This document shows, piece after piece, positions 8,562 through 18,866 of a stretch of 64,000 bases of DNA. The position numbers and the translations under genes were made by a program. The notes beneath the pieces are model-generated. The model was not told where the DNA came from, did not search any database, and saw nothing but the letters and a program-made list of their open reading frames with translations. Source of the stretch: Bradyrhizobium sp. Ai1a-2 (lineage in GTDB: Bacteria > Pseudomonadota > Alphaproteobacteria > Rhizobiales > Xanthobacteraceae). Positions within the stretch are counted from its first letter, which is position 1. Each line of letters opens with the position of its first letter. Location: NCBI RefSeq assembly GCF_000426245.1, contig NZ_AUEZ01000008.1, positions 62,001 to 126,000 on the forward strand, read 5' to 3'.

Positions 8562-9113
8562 CTATTTGTTGTGCTTCTCGATGTGAGCCGAGAACGCGTC
8601 GATGTACTGCTGCAGCACCTGCCGCAGCGCGTCCTTGGTGACCTCGCCATTGGCGTCGAAGGCGTCGCCGATCCCGGTCAGGTAGATCTCCGGCTGCTGC
8701 AGGATCGGACCCGCAATCCCCGGCAGGATGTTCTGCAGGTGCTTGGCAGCCGACACGCCGCCGAGCGGTCCCGGCGAATTGCTGACGATGCCGACCGGCT
8801 TGCCATTGAACGAGCTCTTGCCATAGGGGCGCGAGCCGACATCGATGGCGTTCTTCAGGGCGCCGGGGATCGAACGATTGTATTCCGGTGTCACGAACAG
8901 GATGCCGTTCGACTGCTGCAGCTTCTCCCGGAACGAGAGCCAGTCGGCCGGCGGGTTGGCCTCGAGGTCCTGGTTGAAGAAGGAAATGCCAGCGGGAGTG
9001 ATGACGTCGAGCTTCAGCGAGGACGGCGCGAGCTTGGCCAGCGCGCGAGCAACCTTCAGCGAGAAGCTTTCCTTGCGCAGGCTGCCTGCGATGGTGACGA
9101 CGGTATAGGCCAT
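8562..9113 (-). CDS. NAD(P)H-dependent FMN reductase (ChrR/SsuE-like flavodoxin fold)
   Basis: 183 residues with a flavodoxin-like fold. The FMN phosphate loop GSLRKESFSLKVA (about 10-22) and the signature PEYNRSIPGALKNAIDVGSR (about 76-95) are typical of the NADPH-dependent FMN reductase family, which includes quinone/chromate reductases. It transfers hydride from NAD(P)H through bound FMN to quinones, azo dyes or metal oxyanions; the physiological acceptor cannot be told. It is cytoplasmic. It appears to be monocistronic, with repeat sequences about 130 bp upstream. Confidence 0.9.
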   Translation of the reverse strand: MAYTVVTIAGSLRKESFSLKVARALAKLAPSSLKLDVITPAGISFFNQDLEANPPADWLSFREKLQQSNGILFVTPEYNRSIPGALKNAIDVGSRPYGKSSFNGKPVGIVSNSPGPLGGVSAAKHLQNILPGIAGPILQQPEIYLTGIGDAFDANGEVTKDALRQVLQQYIDAFSAHIEKHNK

Positions 9114-9252
9114 TTGGTTTCCCTTTGATCGACGAGTTCGACGGGCGACTTAAGCCGCCGCGCTGAAAAGAATGCAAGTGCATGAACCATGCAATTGCGG
9201 AAACACAGCGTTCGCGGAAATGAGCCCGGCGGAAAACGGTGGGCGCCCCCTC

Positions 9253-9345
9253 GCCCGGGTGGAGCGGAACGCGCAACCCGGGACATCTGCATCAATGTCT
9301 ACGAAGGTCCCGGGTTACGCTGGCGCTTCACCCGGGCTACGGCAC
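9253..9345. repeat. CCCGGGT-type palindromic repeat, copy A
   Basis: GCCCGGGTGGAGCG at the left and CGCTTCACCCGGGCTAC at the right enclose CGCAACCCGGGA and TCCCGGGTTACGC, giving nested inverted repeats over about 93 bp. Copy B lies at 10558-10648, so the two copies flank the MDR oxidoreductase gene. The right end abuts the stop codon of that gene, so this copy may also terminate its transcription. Confidence 0.75.
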
Positions 9346-10481
9346 TACTTGTTCGGATTGATCAGGAATTTTTCGCCGGTGGCGCGCTTGGCGTAGACCG
9401 CGATGTTGGGGAGCGACAGCGCTTCCGGTAGCGACACCACCTGCGTGTAGTGGCTTGCAAAGGTGGTCTTGAGTTCGTCGACCACGCGCTGGCGCAACCT
9501 TGCGAAATCCGCCGGCGGCAACTTCTGCAGGAAGTAGGTCAGGAGCCAGCCGCCGACGCCCCAGGCCATACCGAAACTGCGCAGCAGTTCGACCGGACCG
9601 GTGTCAAGGCTGCCATAGATATAGACCTGCTTGTGCACGGCCGAGCCGTAGCGGTTGTATTCCTTGGCGGTCTTGTTGATGGCGACTTCCATCGCATTGA
9701 GGATCTGGCCGGCGAGCTTGCCGCCGCCGATCGCGTCGAAGGCGATGGTGGCGCCGGTCTCGACCAGCGCATTGGTGAGATCGTCCACGAATGTCGGCGC
9801 GGAGGAATCGACGACGTGTTTGGCGCCGATCTTGTGAAGGATGTCGGCCTGCGCCTTGCTGCGCACGATGTTGACCAGGGGAATGCCGTCCTTGAGGCAG
9901 ATCTTGTTCAGCATCTGGCCGAGATTGGAGGCGGCTGCCGTATGCACCAGCGCCTTGTGGCCCTCGCGCCGCATGGTCTCGGTCATGCCAAGCGCAGTCA
10001 GCGGATTGACGAAGCAGGAAGCGCCTTCCGCAGCCGTCGCGCCCTCGGGCAGCACCAGAACGTCCCTCGCCCGCGCCACGCGATACTGCGCATACATCGC
10101 GCCGCCGAGCAGCGCGACCGTCTTGCCGAGCAGCGCCTTCGCCGCATCCGACGATCCGGTCTTCACGACGACACCGGCGCCCTCATTGCCGACCGGCATC
10201 GATTGATCGAGCCGCGCCGCAAGCCCGACAAGCGCCGCTTGCGGCACCTTGGCGGAGATGACCGGAGCTTCCTTGGTGCCGGAGGCTTTTGCGGTCGAGA
10301 GGTCCGCAGGGCCGATCAGAAGCCCGAGGTCGGACGGATTGATAGGCGTGGCCTCGACGCGGACCACGATCTCGTCCGGACCGGGTTCGGGGGTTGGCAC
10401 CTCTACAAGCGAAATTTCCAGCTCGCCACTCTTCTTGATCAACGAACGGAGCTGAAGCCCAGTCTTGCCGTCGGATGCCAT
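9345..10481 (-). CDS. Medium-chain dehydrogenase/reductase (quinone oxidoreductase-like)
   Basis: 378 residues of the MDR superfamily: an N-terminal GroES-like part (VEVPTPEPGPDEIVVRVEATPINPSDLGLL; VGNEGAGVVVKTG) and a Rossmann half (LVHTAAASNLGQMLNKICLKDGIPLVNIVRSKAQ; FDAIGGG). The cysteines of catalytic or structural zinc sites are missing, which points to the zinc-free NADPH:quinone/enoyl reductase branch, although such genes are often labelled zinc-binding. A 20-30 residue insertion after PSDLGLLIGPAD is a lineage feature. The gene is flanked by two copies of the same palindromic repeat. The substrate is unknown. Confidence 0.85.
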   Translation of the reverse strand: MASDGKTGLQLRSLIKKSGELEISLVEVPTPEPGPDEIVVRVEATPINPSDLGLLIGPADLSTAKASGTKEAPVISAKVPQAALVGLAARLDQSMPVGNEGAGVVVKTGSSDAAKALLGKTVALLGGAMYAQYRVARARDVLVLPEGATAAEGASCFVNPLTALGMTETMRREGHKALVHTAAASNLGQMLNKICLKDGIPLVNIVRSKAQADILHKIGAKHVVDSSAPTFVDDLTNALVETGATIAFDAIGGGKLAGQILNAMEVAINKTAKEYNRYGSAVHKQVYIYGSLDTGPVELLRSFGMAWGVGGWLLTYFLQKLPPADFARLRQRVVDELKTTFASHYTQVVSLPEALSLPNIAVYAKRATGEKFLINPNK

Positions 10482-10557
10482 CGTACCCCTCCCTTACTTG
10501 TTGTCCGGCCGCCTTCAGTTAGGCGGGCTGGCTGAAACAAACAAGGGCCGAAGCTGC

Positions 10558-10648
10558 GTAGCCCGGGTGGAGCGCAAGCGTAACCCGGGGCCGCTGGTGA
10601 ACGTTGAGGCCGCGGTCCCGGGTTGCGCTTCGCTTCACCCGGGCTACG
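10558..10648. repeat. CCCGGGT-type palindromic repeat, copy B
   Basis: The outer arms GTAGCCCGGGTGGAGCGC and GCGCTTCGCTTCACCCGGGCTAC enclose inner arms around TAACCCGGGG and CCCGGGTT. It lies just downstream of eno (leftward) and upstream of the MDR gene, and is strongly similar to copy A at 9253-9345. Confidence 0.8.
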
Positions 10649-10675
10649 AGACCAAGTCGACGTTCGCGAGCTGCC

Positions 10676-11971
<1,296 letters not shown>

Positions 11972-12125
11972 TCAGGTGTGGTTCTGGTTGGATGCGCTGC
12001 GTCATACACGGCATGCAGGCAAATGTGAACGCTGACGCTACGACACGCATCTGACGCGGCAATGTGGTATGTTTATGCTGATCTTCGCGTTCCAACCCAT
12101 TGTTTCACAAAGCCGGGGTAACGCA

Positions 12126-13127
12126 ATGAATCGTCGCCAGTTTCTCGCTTCGAGCGCCGCCGCAATCTTGGCCGCGCCCAGCGTGTTGCGCAGCGCCCGC
12201 GCCCGAGAGGCCCAGGCGGGCGCGTTCCCTGTGAAATATTTCCCGGTAGCCCGCGGCATGGGCTCGCGCGACGTCACGCCGGCCCCTGACGGCAGCATCT
12301 GGTTCTGCGGACAGCGCAATGGGAAGCTCGGCCGGCTCGATCCGCGGGACGGCACCTTCAAGCTGATCGACCTCGGACAGGGCGCCGCGCCTCACGGCGT
12401 TATCCTTGGCCCGGATGGCGCACCATGGATCACCGAGGGTGGGCAGAACGCGATCGCCCGCGTCGACCCAGGCGATCATAAGGTGAGGTTGTTTCCGCTG
12501 CCCGAAAAATTCGCCTACGCCAACCTCAATACCGGCGTGTTCGACAAAAGCGGAATCTACTGGTTCACCGGTCAGTCCGGCTATTACGGCCGGCTCGATC
12601 CCAAATCCGGCGAGATGAAAGTATTCGAGGCGCCGAGGGGTGTCGGCCCTTACGGCATCACGGTCACGCCGAAAGGCGATGTCTGGTACGCCTCGCTTGC
12701 AGGAAGTCACATCGCCAGGATCGATCTCGCGACGGGGCGAGCGAGCGTGGTCGAGCCGCCCACGCCGAAGCAAGGCGCGCGGCGGATCTGGTCGGATTCA
12801 CGGAGCCGCCTTTGGATCAGCGAATGGAACAGCGGCCAGGTGTCGATGCACGATCCCGCCGATGGTTCCTGGAAGGCCTGGAAATTGCCGGGCGACAACC
12901 CGCGCGCTTACGCGGTTTATGTCGATGACAAGGACAAGGTCTGGCTCACCGACTTCTCGGCCAACGCGATCGTGCGTTTCGATCCGCTGACGCAGGCGTT
13001 TCGCTCGTTCCCGAGCGACAAACCCGGCGCGAATGTGCGGCAGCTTGACGGCCGGCCGGGCGAGACCTGGGGCGGCGAATCCGGCAACGATCGCCTCGTC
13101 ATGATTCAGACGGCGGCGCCGGCATAG
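12126..13127 (+). CDS. Tat-exported virginiamycin B lyase-like beta-propeller protein
   Basis: 333 residues. It starts with a twin-arginine signal (MNRRQFLASSAAAILAAPSVLRSARA), so it is probably exported folded to the periplasm. The rest consists of repeated blades with the patterns PxGSIWFCGQRNGKLGRLDP, GAPWITEGGQNAIARVDP, GDVWYASLAGSHIARIDLATG and KVWLTDFSANAIVRFDP, as in the Vgb/streptogramin lyase seven-bladed propeller family. Most chromosomal family members are not proven streptogramin lyases, so the true substrate is open. The start is chosen at the RR motif, with GGGG upstream; an earlier ATG at 12069 would bury the signal. Confidence 0.85.
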   Translation: MNRRQFLASSAAAILAAPSVLRSARAREAQAGAFPVKYFPVARGMGSRDVTPAPDGSIWFCGQRNGKLGRLDPRDGTFKLIDLGQGAAPHGVILGPDGAPWITEGGQNAIARVDPGDHKVRLFPLPEKFAYANLNTGVFDKSGIYWFTGQSGYYGRLDPKSGEMKVFEAPRGVGPYGITVTPKGDVWYASLAGSHIARIDLATGRASVVEPPTPKQGARRIWSDSRSRLWISEWNSGQVSMHDPADGSWKAWKLPGDNPRAYAVYVDDKDKVWLTDFSANAIVRFDPLTQAFRSFPSDKPGANVRQLDGRPGETWGGESGNDRLVMIQTAAPA

Positions 13128-13226
13128 GTCCGGTGCCAGCCTGTCCGCGCTCGTCCGCTTGCGCCTTGAAGGTTGACGAACAACCCCGCTTGCGTCCATG
13201 TCAGCGATCCCCGAAGGACAGATTTC

Positions 13227-13679
13227 ATGGCGCAAAGACCCCTGCAGCTCGGCCGTGCCGTCAAATGGCCCGACACTCCGGACAAGGCCGTGCTCGACCG
13301 TGTACCCAATCCGCAAGCAGGCACCGACTACCTGGTGCGGTTCGCGGTGCCGGAGTTCACCTCGATCTGCCCGGTGACGGGCCAGCCGGACTTCGCGCAT
13401 CTCGTGATCGACTACGTGCCGGGCCGCTGGCTGCTCGAGTCCAAATCGCTGAAGCTCTACGCCGCCAGCTTCCGCAATCACGGCGCCTTCCACGAGGACT
13501 GCACGGTGATGATCGGCAAGCGGATCGCAAGCGAGATCAAGCCGAAATGGCTCCGCATCGGCGGCTATTGGTATCCACGCGGCGGCATTCCGATCGACGT
13601 GTTCTTCCAGACCGGCCGCCTGCCCAAAGGCGTTTGGGTCCCCGACCAGGGCGTCGCGCCCTACCGCGGGCGGGGCTGA
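13227..13679 (+). CDS. queF: NADPH-dependent 7-cyano-7-deazaguanine (preQ0) reductase
   Basis: 150 residues, the short YkvM-type QueF. It reduces the preQ0 nitrile to the preQ1 amine in queuosine tRNA modification. The catalytic Cys sits in [16 protein letters not shown] (about residue 48), and the QueF motif [21 protein letters not shown] follows. The C-terminal [21 protein letters not shown] region closes the tunnel fold. The start at 13227 follows AAGGACAG; 18 more codons are open upstream but give a poor site. No preQ1 riboswitch fold was recognised in the 100 bp upstream. Other queuosine genes are not in the window. Confidence 0.95.
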   Translation: MAQRPLQLGRAVKWPDTPDKAVLDRVPNPQAGTDYLVRFAVPEFTSICPVTGQPDFAHLVIDYVPGRWLLESKSLKLYAASFRNHGAFHEDCTVMIGKRIASEIKPKWLRIGGYWYPRGGIPIDVFFQTGRLPKGVWVPDQGVAPYRGRG

Positions 13680-13722
13680 ACCAACTCTCTTCGCGGTCAC
13701 AACTGAAGTCGTTCCCGGCCCC

Positions 13723-14256
13723 TCAACTGGAACTGCCATTTGCGGCCGCGCGATCAAGCAGAGAGAGAAGTCCCTGCAGGATCTTGGCGGGCGACGGCGG
13801 ACAACCGGGAATATGGAGGTCCACGGGAACGACCTGGGAGACTCCCCCGACGACCGCATAGCTGCCGGCAAAGCATCCGCCATCGCGCGCACAATCGCCG
13901 ACCGCGACGACCCATTTCGGATTGGGCGTCGCATGATAGGTTCGCTCCAATGCCTCGCGCATGTTCTTCGTCACCGGCCCGGTCACCATCAGCACATCCG
14001 CGTGGCGTGGCGAGGCGACGAAGCGGATCCCGAAGCGCTCGACGTCGTAATAGGCATTGCTGAGCGCGTGGATCTCGAGCTCGCAGCCGTTGCACGAGCC
14101 GGCGTCGATTTCGCGGATCGACAGGCTTCTGCCGAGCCGCTGCCGCGCCGTCCTCTGGAACGCCGCCGCCAGTTCGTCGACGGCGACTTGTTCGGGCGAC
14201 GGCGGCTGCTCCGCGAGCGGGCTTCGGAACAGACTCTGGAAGAGAAGCTTGCGCAT
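13723..14256 (-). CDS. hyfI: Hydrogenase-4-like small subunit (NuoB/HyfI type)
   Basis: 177 residues. It keeps the N2-type [4Fe-4S] ligands: SCNGCELE (C-x2-C), VAVGDCARDGGCF and HIPGCPPSP. It is therefore the electron-transfer subunit placed next to the large subunit, as NuoB in complex I or HyfI in hydrogenase-4. It is the last gene of the leftward operon, 8 bp after hyfG, and converges with queF. The retained cluster ligands show that the complex is likely redox-active although the partner large subunit lacks the Ni-Fe site. Confidence 0.9.
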   Translation of the reverse strand: MRKLLFQSLFRSPLAEQPPSPEQVAVDELAAAFQRTARQRLGRSLSIREIDAGSCNGCELEIHALSNAYYDVERFGIRFVASPRHADVLMVTGPVTKNMREALERTYHATPNPKWVVAVGDCARDGGCFAGSYAVVGGVSQVVPVDLHIPGCPPSPAKILQGLLSLLDRAAANGSSS

Positions 14257-14264
14257 GTCTTCTC

Positions 14265-15776
14265 CTAAACGTCATGCCCGGAATAGGAGCAGTTGAACGA
14301 TTTGTTGCAGAGTGGAAAATCCGCGACGATGTTGTTCTCGATGGCTGCTTCCAGCAGTGGCCACTGAAACCAGGATGGGTCGCGGAGATAGCCGCGGTCG
14401 ATCCGGCCGTCGCTGAGCCGGAGCCACACCATGATGTCGCCCCTGAAGCCTTCGACCAATCCCATGCCCTCTCGGGGCGCGGCTTCCGATGGGACCGGCA
14501 CGTGCAGCGGGCCTTCGGGAAGGCGGTCCAGGATCTGTCCCGTCAAGGACAGGCTCTGCTCGACTTCGCGAATCCGGATCCAGACGCGGGCGTTCACATC
14601 GCCGTCGTCGAGCACCGGCACCTCGAAGCGCAGCACATCATATGGAGCGTAGCCTGGACTGCGACGGGCATCGAACGTGCGTCCGGACGCGCGGCCCACA
14701 TAGCCGCCCGCAGCATATTGTCTCGCCAGGGCCGCCGTGACGATCCCGGTCGCGACGGTTCGATCCTGAAGCGAGGCCGTGTTGTCATAGAGTTCGATCA
14801 ATGCCGGAAAACGCCGCCTGATATCGCCGAGCGTCGCGCGGATGGCCGCCCGTCCGCTTGCGTCGAGATCGCGGACGATGCCGCCGGGAACGATGATGTC
14901 CCGCATCAGGCGGTGACCGAAGGCAATATCGGCCGCGCGAAGAATCCCTTCGCGCAGCACATTGCAATGGGCTTGCATCAGATTGAACGACGCGTCGTTG
15001 CAGATAGCGCCGATGTCGCCGAGATGATTGGCCAAACGCTCGAGCTCCGCGAGCAGCGCACGTAGCCAGACCGCGCGGGACGGCACCTTGAGCCCGAGAG
15101 CCGCCTCCACCGCTTGCGAGAACGCGAGCGCATAAGCAACCGTGCTGTCTCCGGAGACACGGCCGGCGAGCCGGACCGCCCGATCGATGTCCGCTCCCGC
15201 CATCAACCCATCGATGCCCTTGTGGACGTAGCCCAGACGCTGCTCGAGCCGGACCACGGTTTCCCCGCTTGCACTGAAGCGGAAGTGCCCGGGCTCGATG
15301 ATGCCGGCATGGACCGGCCCGACCGCGATCTGATGCAGGCCCGGGCCCTCGGCGGAAAGAAACGTGTAGGCTGCCGAGTTGCAAGACGAGGCAACGGAAT
15401 CGCCGAGCGGATGCCGGACTCCCCACTCGCCATGATCGAGCCATGGACGAACGTCGGGCGAGCCTTCCGCCGCAAGGCCGAACAAATCGGTGATGGTGCG
15501 CTCAGGACGAAGTGCCGGCGGGTGATGCCGTCCGATGGACGGAAAACGCCGCTCCGCACATTCGAGGCTGAGGACTGCGATCTCCGCGGCCTCCTCCTCG
15601 CGCACCGCCATATGAACCATGGCCTGCTCGCCCCACAGGCCGAGCAGGCTCCATCGGCCGGACGCCAATTCGCCGGCTACGAGAGTCCAGGCTTCGACGT
15701 CGACGATCGCTCGGCGCCAGGGAGCATGGTGCTCGGCCGGGCGGCCGGTCAGGACGAGATCAATCAGCGAGGGCAT
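14265..15776 (-). CDS. hyfG: Hydrogenase-4-like large subunit (HyfG/NuoCD type) without Ni-Fe cysteines
   Basis: 503 residues: an N-terminal NuoC-like part (about 1-125) fused to a NuoD/HycE-like part. Against HycE, whose first Ni-Fe motif is RVCGIC, this protein has RVSGDS at 206-211 with equal spacing to the following VAY...SVE/AVE...ALG block, so both Cys are Ser. The C-terminal DPCxxC motif is replaced by DFPLCNKSFNC. It therefore cannot bind the Ni-Fe centre in the usual way and is probably not a hydrogenase, like NuoD of complex I. It starts with GAGGAGG upstream, 17 bp after hyfF. The true electron donor or acceptor is unknown. Confidence 0.9.
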   Translation of the reverse strand: MPSLIDLVLTGRPAEHHAPWRRAIVDVEAWTLVAGELASGRWSLLGLWGEQAMVHMAVREEEAAEIAVLSLECAERRFPSIGRHHPPALRPERTITDLFGLAAEGSPDVRPWLDHGEWGVRHPLGDSVASSCNSAAYTFLSAEGPGLHQIAVGPVHAGIIEPGHFRFSASGETVVRLEQRLGYVHKGIDGLMAGADIDRAVRLAGRVSGDSTVAYALAFSQAVEAALGLKVPSRAVWLRALLAELERLANHLGDIGAICNDASFNLMQAHCNVLREGILRAADIAFGHRLMRDIIVPGGIVRDLDASGRAAIRATLGDIRRRFPALIELYDNTASLQDRTVATGIVTAALARQYAAGGYVGRASGRTFDARRSPGYAPYDVLRFEVPVLDDGDVNARVWIRIREVEQSLSLTGQILDRLPEGPLHVPVPSEAAPREGMGLVEGFRGDIMVWLRLSDGRIDRGYLRDPSWFQWPLLEAAIENNIVADFPLCNKSFNCSYSGHDV

Positions 15777-15793
15777 GGCCTGACCTCCTCACT

Positions 15794-17245
15794 CTATCCC
15801 AGAAGCCGCGCCACATGCTGGAACCAGTCGACGAGCGGGCCAGGAAGGTAGATGCCCGCGATCAGCACCAGCGCCAGATGCGCAAACATCGGCAGATAGG
15901 AAGCGTCCGCCGGCGCCTTGCTGCCGCGCGGCTCGCCGAATGCGACATTGGTCAGACGAAGGATCAGCGCGCCGAACGCGACCAGGATGCCGAACACGAG
16001 CACCAGGGCGAGCAAAGGCTGCCGTGCGAACGTCGAACTCACGACCAGGAATTCGCTCATGAAGATGCCGAGCGGCGGAAGTCCGGCAATCGCCACGACA
16101 CCCACCACGAGCCCCCACCCGAGCGCCGGATGGGTCACCGTCAATCCCCGTATCCGCGCGATCCGCTGCGTGCCCTTGATCTGCGAAATATGCCCGACCG
16201 CAAAGAAGATCGCCGACTTCGTCAGGCTGTGCATCACCATGTGCAGCAGACCGGCAAAATTGGCGAGCGGTCCGCCCATTCCGAATGCGAACACGATGAT
16301 GCCCATGTGCTCGATCGACGAGTATGCGAACAGGCGCTTGATGTCGCGCCGCCGGTAGAGCATGAACGCTGCGAACACGACGGAAATCAGCCCCATCGTC
16401 ACCATCAGCGGGCCCGGCGCGATCGCGCCGGGGCTGGCCGCGAGCAGGATCTTGAAGCGCAACAGCGCGTAGAGCGCGACGTTGAGCAGGAGCCCTGACA
16501 AAACGGCCGAGATCGGCGTCGGGCCTTCCGCATGCGCATCGGGAAGCCACGCATGCAGCGGCGCCAGGCCCACTTTCGTGCCATAGCCGAGCAGCAGGAA
16601 GACGAAGGCAACGTTGAGCAATGCCGGATCGAACTTCGCGGTCTGCCCGACCAATACGGTCCATACCATGGCGTCCGGCCCCTCGCCCACGACCGGTCGC
16701 GCCGCCATGTAGACCAGGATCGTCCCGAACAGCGCGAATGCAATCCCGACGCTGCCGAGGATGAAATACTTCCAGGCCGCCTCGAGCGCCGCATGCGTCC
16801 GGTAGATGCCGACCATCAGCACCGTCGTCAGCGTCGCCACCTCGACGGCGACCCACATCAGCCCGATATTGTTCGACACGAACGCGAGGTTCATGCCGAG
16901 CATCATGGTCTGATACATCGCGTGGTAGAAGCGCAGATAGACCGGCGTCAGCCGCCCGGTTTCAAGTTCATGCCCGATGTAGCCCGCGCTGAAGATACTG
17001 GTCGTGAATCCGACGAAGGTGTTGAGGACGATGAAGACGATGTTGAGGTCGTCCACCAGCAGGTACGCCCCGGGCGGCGGACGATCGATCACGAACAGCG
17101 ACAGCGCCGCAAGGAAGGTCGCCAGACTGGCCGCGATGTTGAGGCGCGCCGTCAGGCGGTAGTCGGGCAACGCCGCGAGCAGCAGCGCTGACGCCGCCGG
17201 GATCCACAGCACGGCCGCCGCGGGATCGAACGAGACCCCGGTCAT
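15794..17245 (-). CDS. hyfF: Hydrogenase-4-like antiporter subunit (NuoM/N/HyfF type)
   Basis: 483 residues, almost entirely membrane helices. Antiporter-type motifs are visible: a conserved Glu in LMWVAVEVATLTTVLMVG, the discontinuous-helix Lys/His region GTKVGLAPLHAWLPDAHAEGPTPISAVLSG, and KRLFAYSSIEHMGIIVFAFG. Such subunits carry proton or cation translocation in complex I, Mrp and hydrogenase-4 complexes. Its ATG overlaps the hyfE stop (ATGA at 17242-17245), giving translational coupling; the frame is open further upstream, but that part overlaps hyfE and is a shadow. Confidence 0.93.
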   Translation of the reverse strand: MTGVSFDPAAAVLWIPAASALLLAALPDYRLTARLNIAASLATFLAALSLFVIDRPPPGAYLLVDDLNIVFIVLNTFVGFTTSIFSAGYIGHELETGRLTPVYLRFYHAMYQTMMLGMNLAFVSNNIGLMWVAVEVATLTTVLMVGIYRTHAALEAAWKYFILGSVGIAFALFGTILVYMAARPVVGEGPDAMVWTVLVGQTAKFDPALLNVAFVFLLLGYGTKVGLAPLHAWLPDAHAEGPTPISAVLSGLLLNVALYALLRFKILLAASPGAIAPGPLMVTMGLISVVFAAFMLYRRRDIKRLFAYSSIEHMGIIVFAFGMGGPLANFAGLLHMVMHSLTKSAIFFAVGHISQIKGTQRIARIRGLTVTHPALGWGLVVGVVAIAGLPPLGIFMSEFLVVSSTFARQPLLALVLVFGILVAFGALILRLTNVAFGEPRGSKAPADASYLPMFAHLALVLIAGIYLPGPLVDWFQHVARLLG

Positions 17246-17910
17246 CGCCGCTCTCCCCGGAAGTCGTCGAGCGTGGAGACATCGACGGAATCGAACCGCT
17301 CCCGGATCCGGAACAGGAATATCCCGATCACGATGAACGCGATCAGGATCGAGAATGCCACGCTGATCTCGACGACCAGCGGCATGCCCTTGGCGCCGGT
17401 GGCGGCCAGCACCAGCCCGTTCTCCAGCGACATGAAGCCGACAACCTGGCTCACGGCGTTGCGGCGCGTCACCATGACCAACAGTCCAAGCAGCACGACC
17501 GACAGCGCGAACGCCAGGTCCTCGCGCGCCAGGGGGTCGGCCTCCGGCGTGACCCGCAGCATCAGCACCATCGAGAGCGCCACCAGCCCCATCCCGGCCA
17601 GCATGGTCGGACCGATTCCGACCGCGGCCTCGATGTCGCGGTGAATCCCGAGCCGCTGCACGATGCGGTGCAGCGCCACCGGGATGATGATCGCCTTGAA
17701 GACCAGCGCGATGGCAGCCGTGACGTAGAGATGCGGCGCATCCTGGATGAAGGCCTGCCAGGCGACCGAAAGCGCGAGCACCACGGCGTGCAGCGCAAAC
17801 ACATTGAGCAGCGAATAGAGCCGGTCCTGGTACAGCATCAGGAAGCTGATCAGGACAAGCCCGCCGGCGAGCGTATGGGAAACGTCGAAGGCGAGACTGT
17901 GCAATTGCAT
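17242..17910 (-). CDS. hyfE: Hydrogenase-4-like membrane subunit (HyfE, NuoK-related)
   Basis: 222 residues with about six to seven membrane helices. The HyfE signature is visible in RRNAVSQVVGFMSLENGLVLAATGAKGMPLVVEISVAFSILIAFIVIGIF, where the Glu in SLENG matches the buried Glu of NuoK. The start ATG at 17910 follows GAGGAG and shares its A with the last base of the hyfC stop (TGATG), and the end overlaps hyfF by 4 bp, so the operon is tightly coupled on both sides. Confidence 0.9.
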   Translation of the reverse strand: MQLHSLAFDVSHTLAGGLVLISFLMLYQDRLYSLLNVFALHAVVLALSVAWQAFIQDAPHLYVTAAIALVFKAIIIPVALHRIVQRLGIHRDIEAAVGIGPTMLAGMGLVALSMVLMLRVTPEADPLAREDLAFALSVVLLGLLVMVTRRNAVSQVVGFMSLENGLVLAATGAKGMPLVVEISVAFSILIAFIVIGIFLFRIRERFDSVDVSTLDDFRGERR

Positions 17911-18866
17911 CAGAAGCTCCTCGACACGAACAGCAGCAGCGTTCCAAGCAGGCCGAGCATCAGCGCGGCGCCGAGGAACTGCGGAATGCGGAACACCCGC
18001 ATTTTCGCCGTCGCCGTCTCGAACAGCGCCAGCAGGAAACCTGCGACCGCAAGCTTGACGATATAGGCACCGGTGTCGATCGCGTACGCAACCGGGCCGG
18101 AGCCGAACACGGCGATCTTCCACGGCATGAACACGCAGGCGATCAGCGATATATAGAGCAGCAGCTTGAGGAAGGCGCCGAATTCGATCATCGCGAGATG
18201 GCGTCCCGAATATTCGAGAACCATCGCCTCATGCACCATGGTCAGTTCGAGATGCGTTGCCGGATTGTCGATCGGGATGCGCCCGTTCTCCGCCAGCGCG
18301 ACCATGATCAGCGCAATCAGCGCCATTCCAAGCGATACCCGCAATCCGACGTAGGACGAGGCCAGGACGTTTGCGACCGTCGACAGTTGCGTCGAACCGG
18401 CCACCAGCGCCAGGCAGAACACCATCAGCAGCATCGCCGGCTCCGCCAGCGCGGCGATCATGACTTCGCGGCTGGAGCCGATGCCGCCGAAGCTGGTACC
18501 GACATCCATGCCCGCGAGCGCCAGGAAGAAGCGCGCGCTTCCAAGCAGCGCGACGATGGCGATGAGGTCCGCCGTCCAGTTGAACAGGAGGCCGGTCGCG
18601 AACGTCGGCACCAGTGCGGCGGCAACCCAGATCGCGGCAAAGGTCACATAGGGGGTTACGCGGAACAGCCACGAAGCATTGTCGGCGAGCACCACTTCCT
18701 TGCGCATCAGCCGCAGCAGGTCGCGATAAGGCTGAAAGACCGAAGCTCCCTCGCGGCGCACCAGGCGAGCCTTGATCTTGCGCACGAAGCCGGTCAGCAG
18801 CGGCGCGAGCAGCAGCACCAGCAGCATCTGCGCGCCCTGAATCATGATGTCGGAGATCACGACCAT
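17910..18866 (-). CDS. hyfC: Hydrogenase-4-like membrane subunit (HyfC, NuoH-related)
   Basis: 318 residues and about eight membrane helices. NuoH/HyfC marks are FQPYRDLLRLMRKE in the first cytoplasmic loop and ENGRIPIDNPATHLELTMVHEAMVLEYSGRHLA, the family signature. NuoH-like subunits join the peripheral redox arm to the proton pumps. The start at 18866 overlaps the hyfB end by 10 bp; a longer frame to 18956 is only hyfB read in another frame. Confidence 0.92.
   Translation of the reverse strand: MVVISDIMIQGAQMLLVLLLAPLLTGFVRKIKARLVRREGASVFQPYRDLLRLMRKEVVLADNASWLFRVTPYVTFAAIWVAAALVPTFATGLLFNWTADLIAIVALLGSARFFLALAGMDVGTSFGGIGSSREVMIAALAEPAMLLMVFCLALVAGSTQLSTVANVLASSYVGLRVSLGMALIALIMVALAENGRIPIDNPATHLELTMVHEAMVLEYSGRHLAMIEFGAFLKLLLYISLIACVFMPWKIAVFGSGPVAYAIDTGAYIVKLAVAGFLLALFETATAKMRVFRIPQFLGAALMLGLLGTLLLFVSRSF

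Noticed and set aside
12105..12773. Minus-strand frame of 222 codons over the virginiamycin B lyase-like gene
   Set aside because: It is a shadow of the beta-propeller gene, which has a Tat signal and a blade pattern on the plus strand.
13128..13226. preQ1 riboswitch upstream of queF
   Set aside because: I could not find the H-type pseudoknot pattern with an A-rich tail pairing to the loop, nor a C-rich aptamer core; a covariance-model scan would decide.
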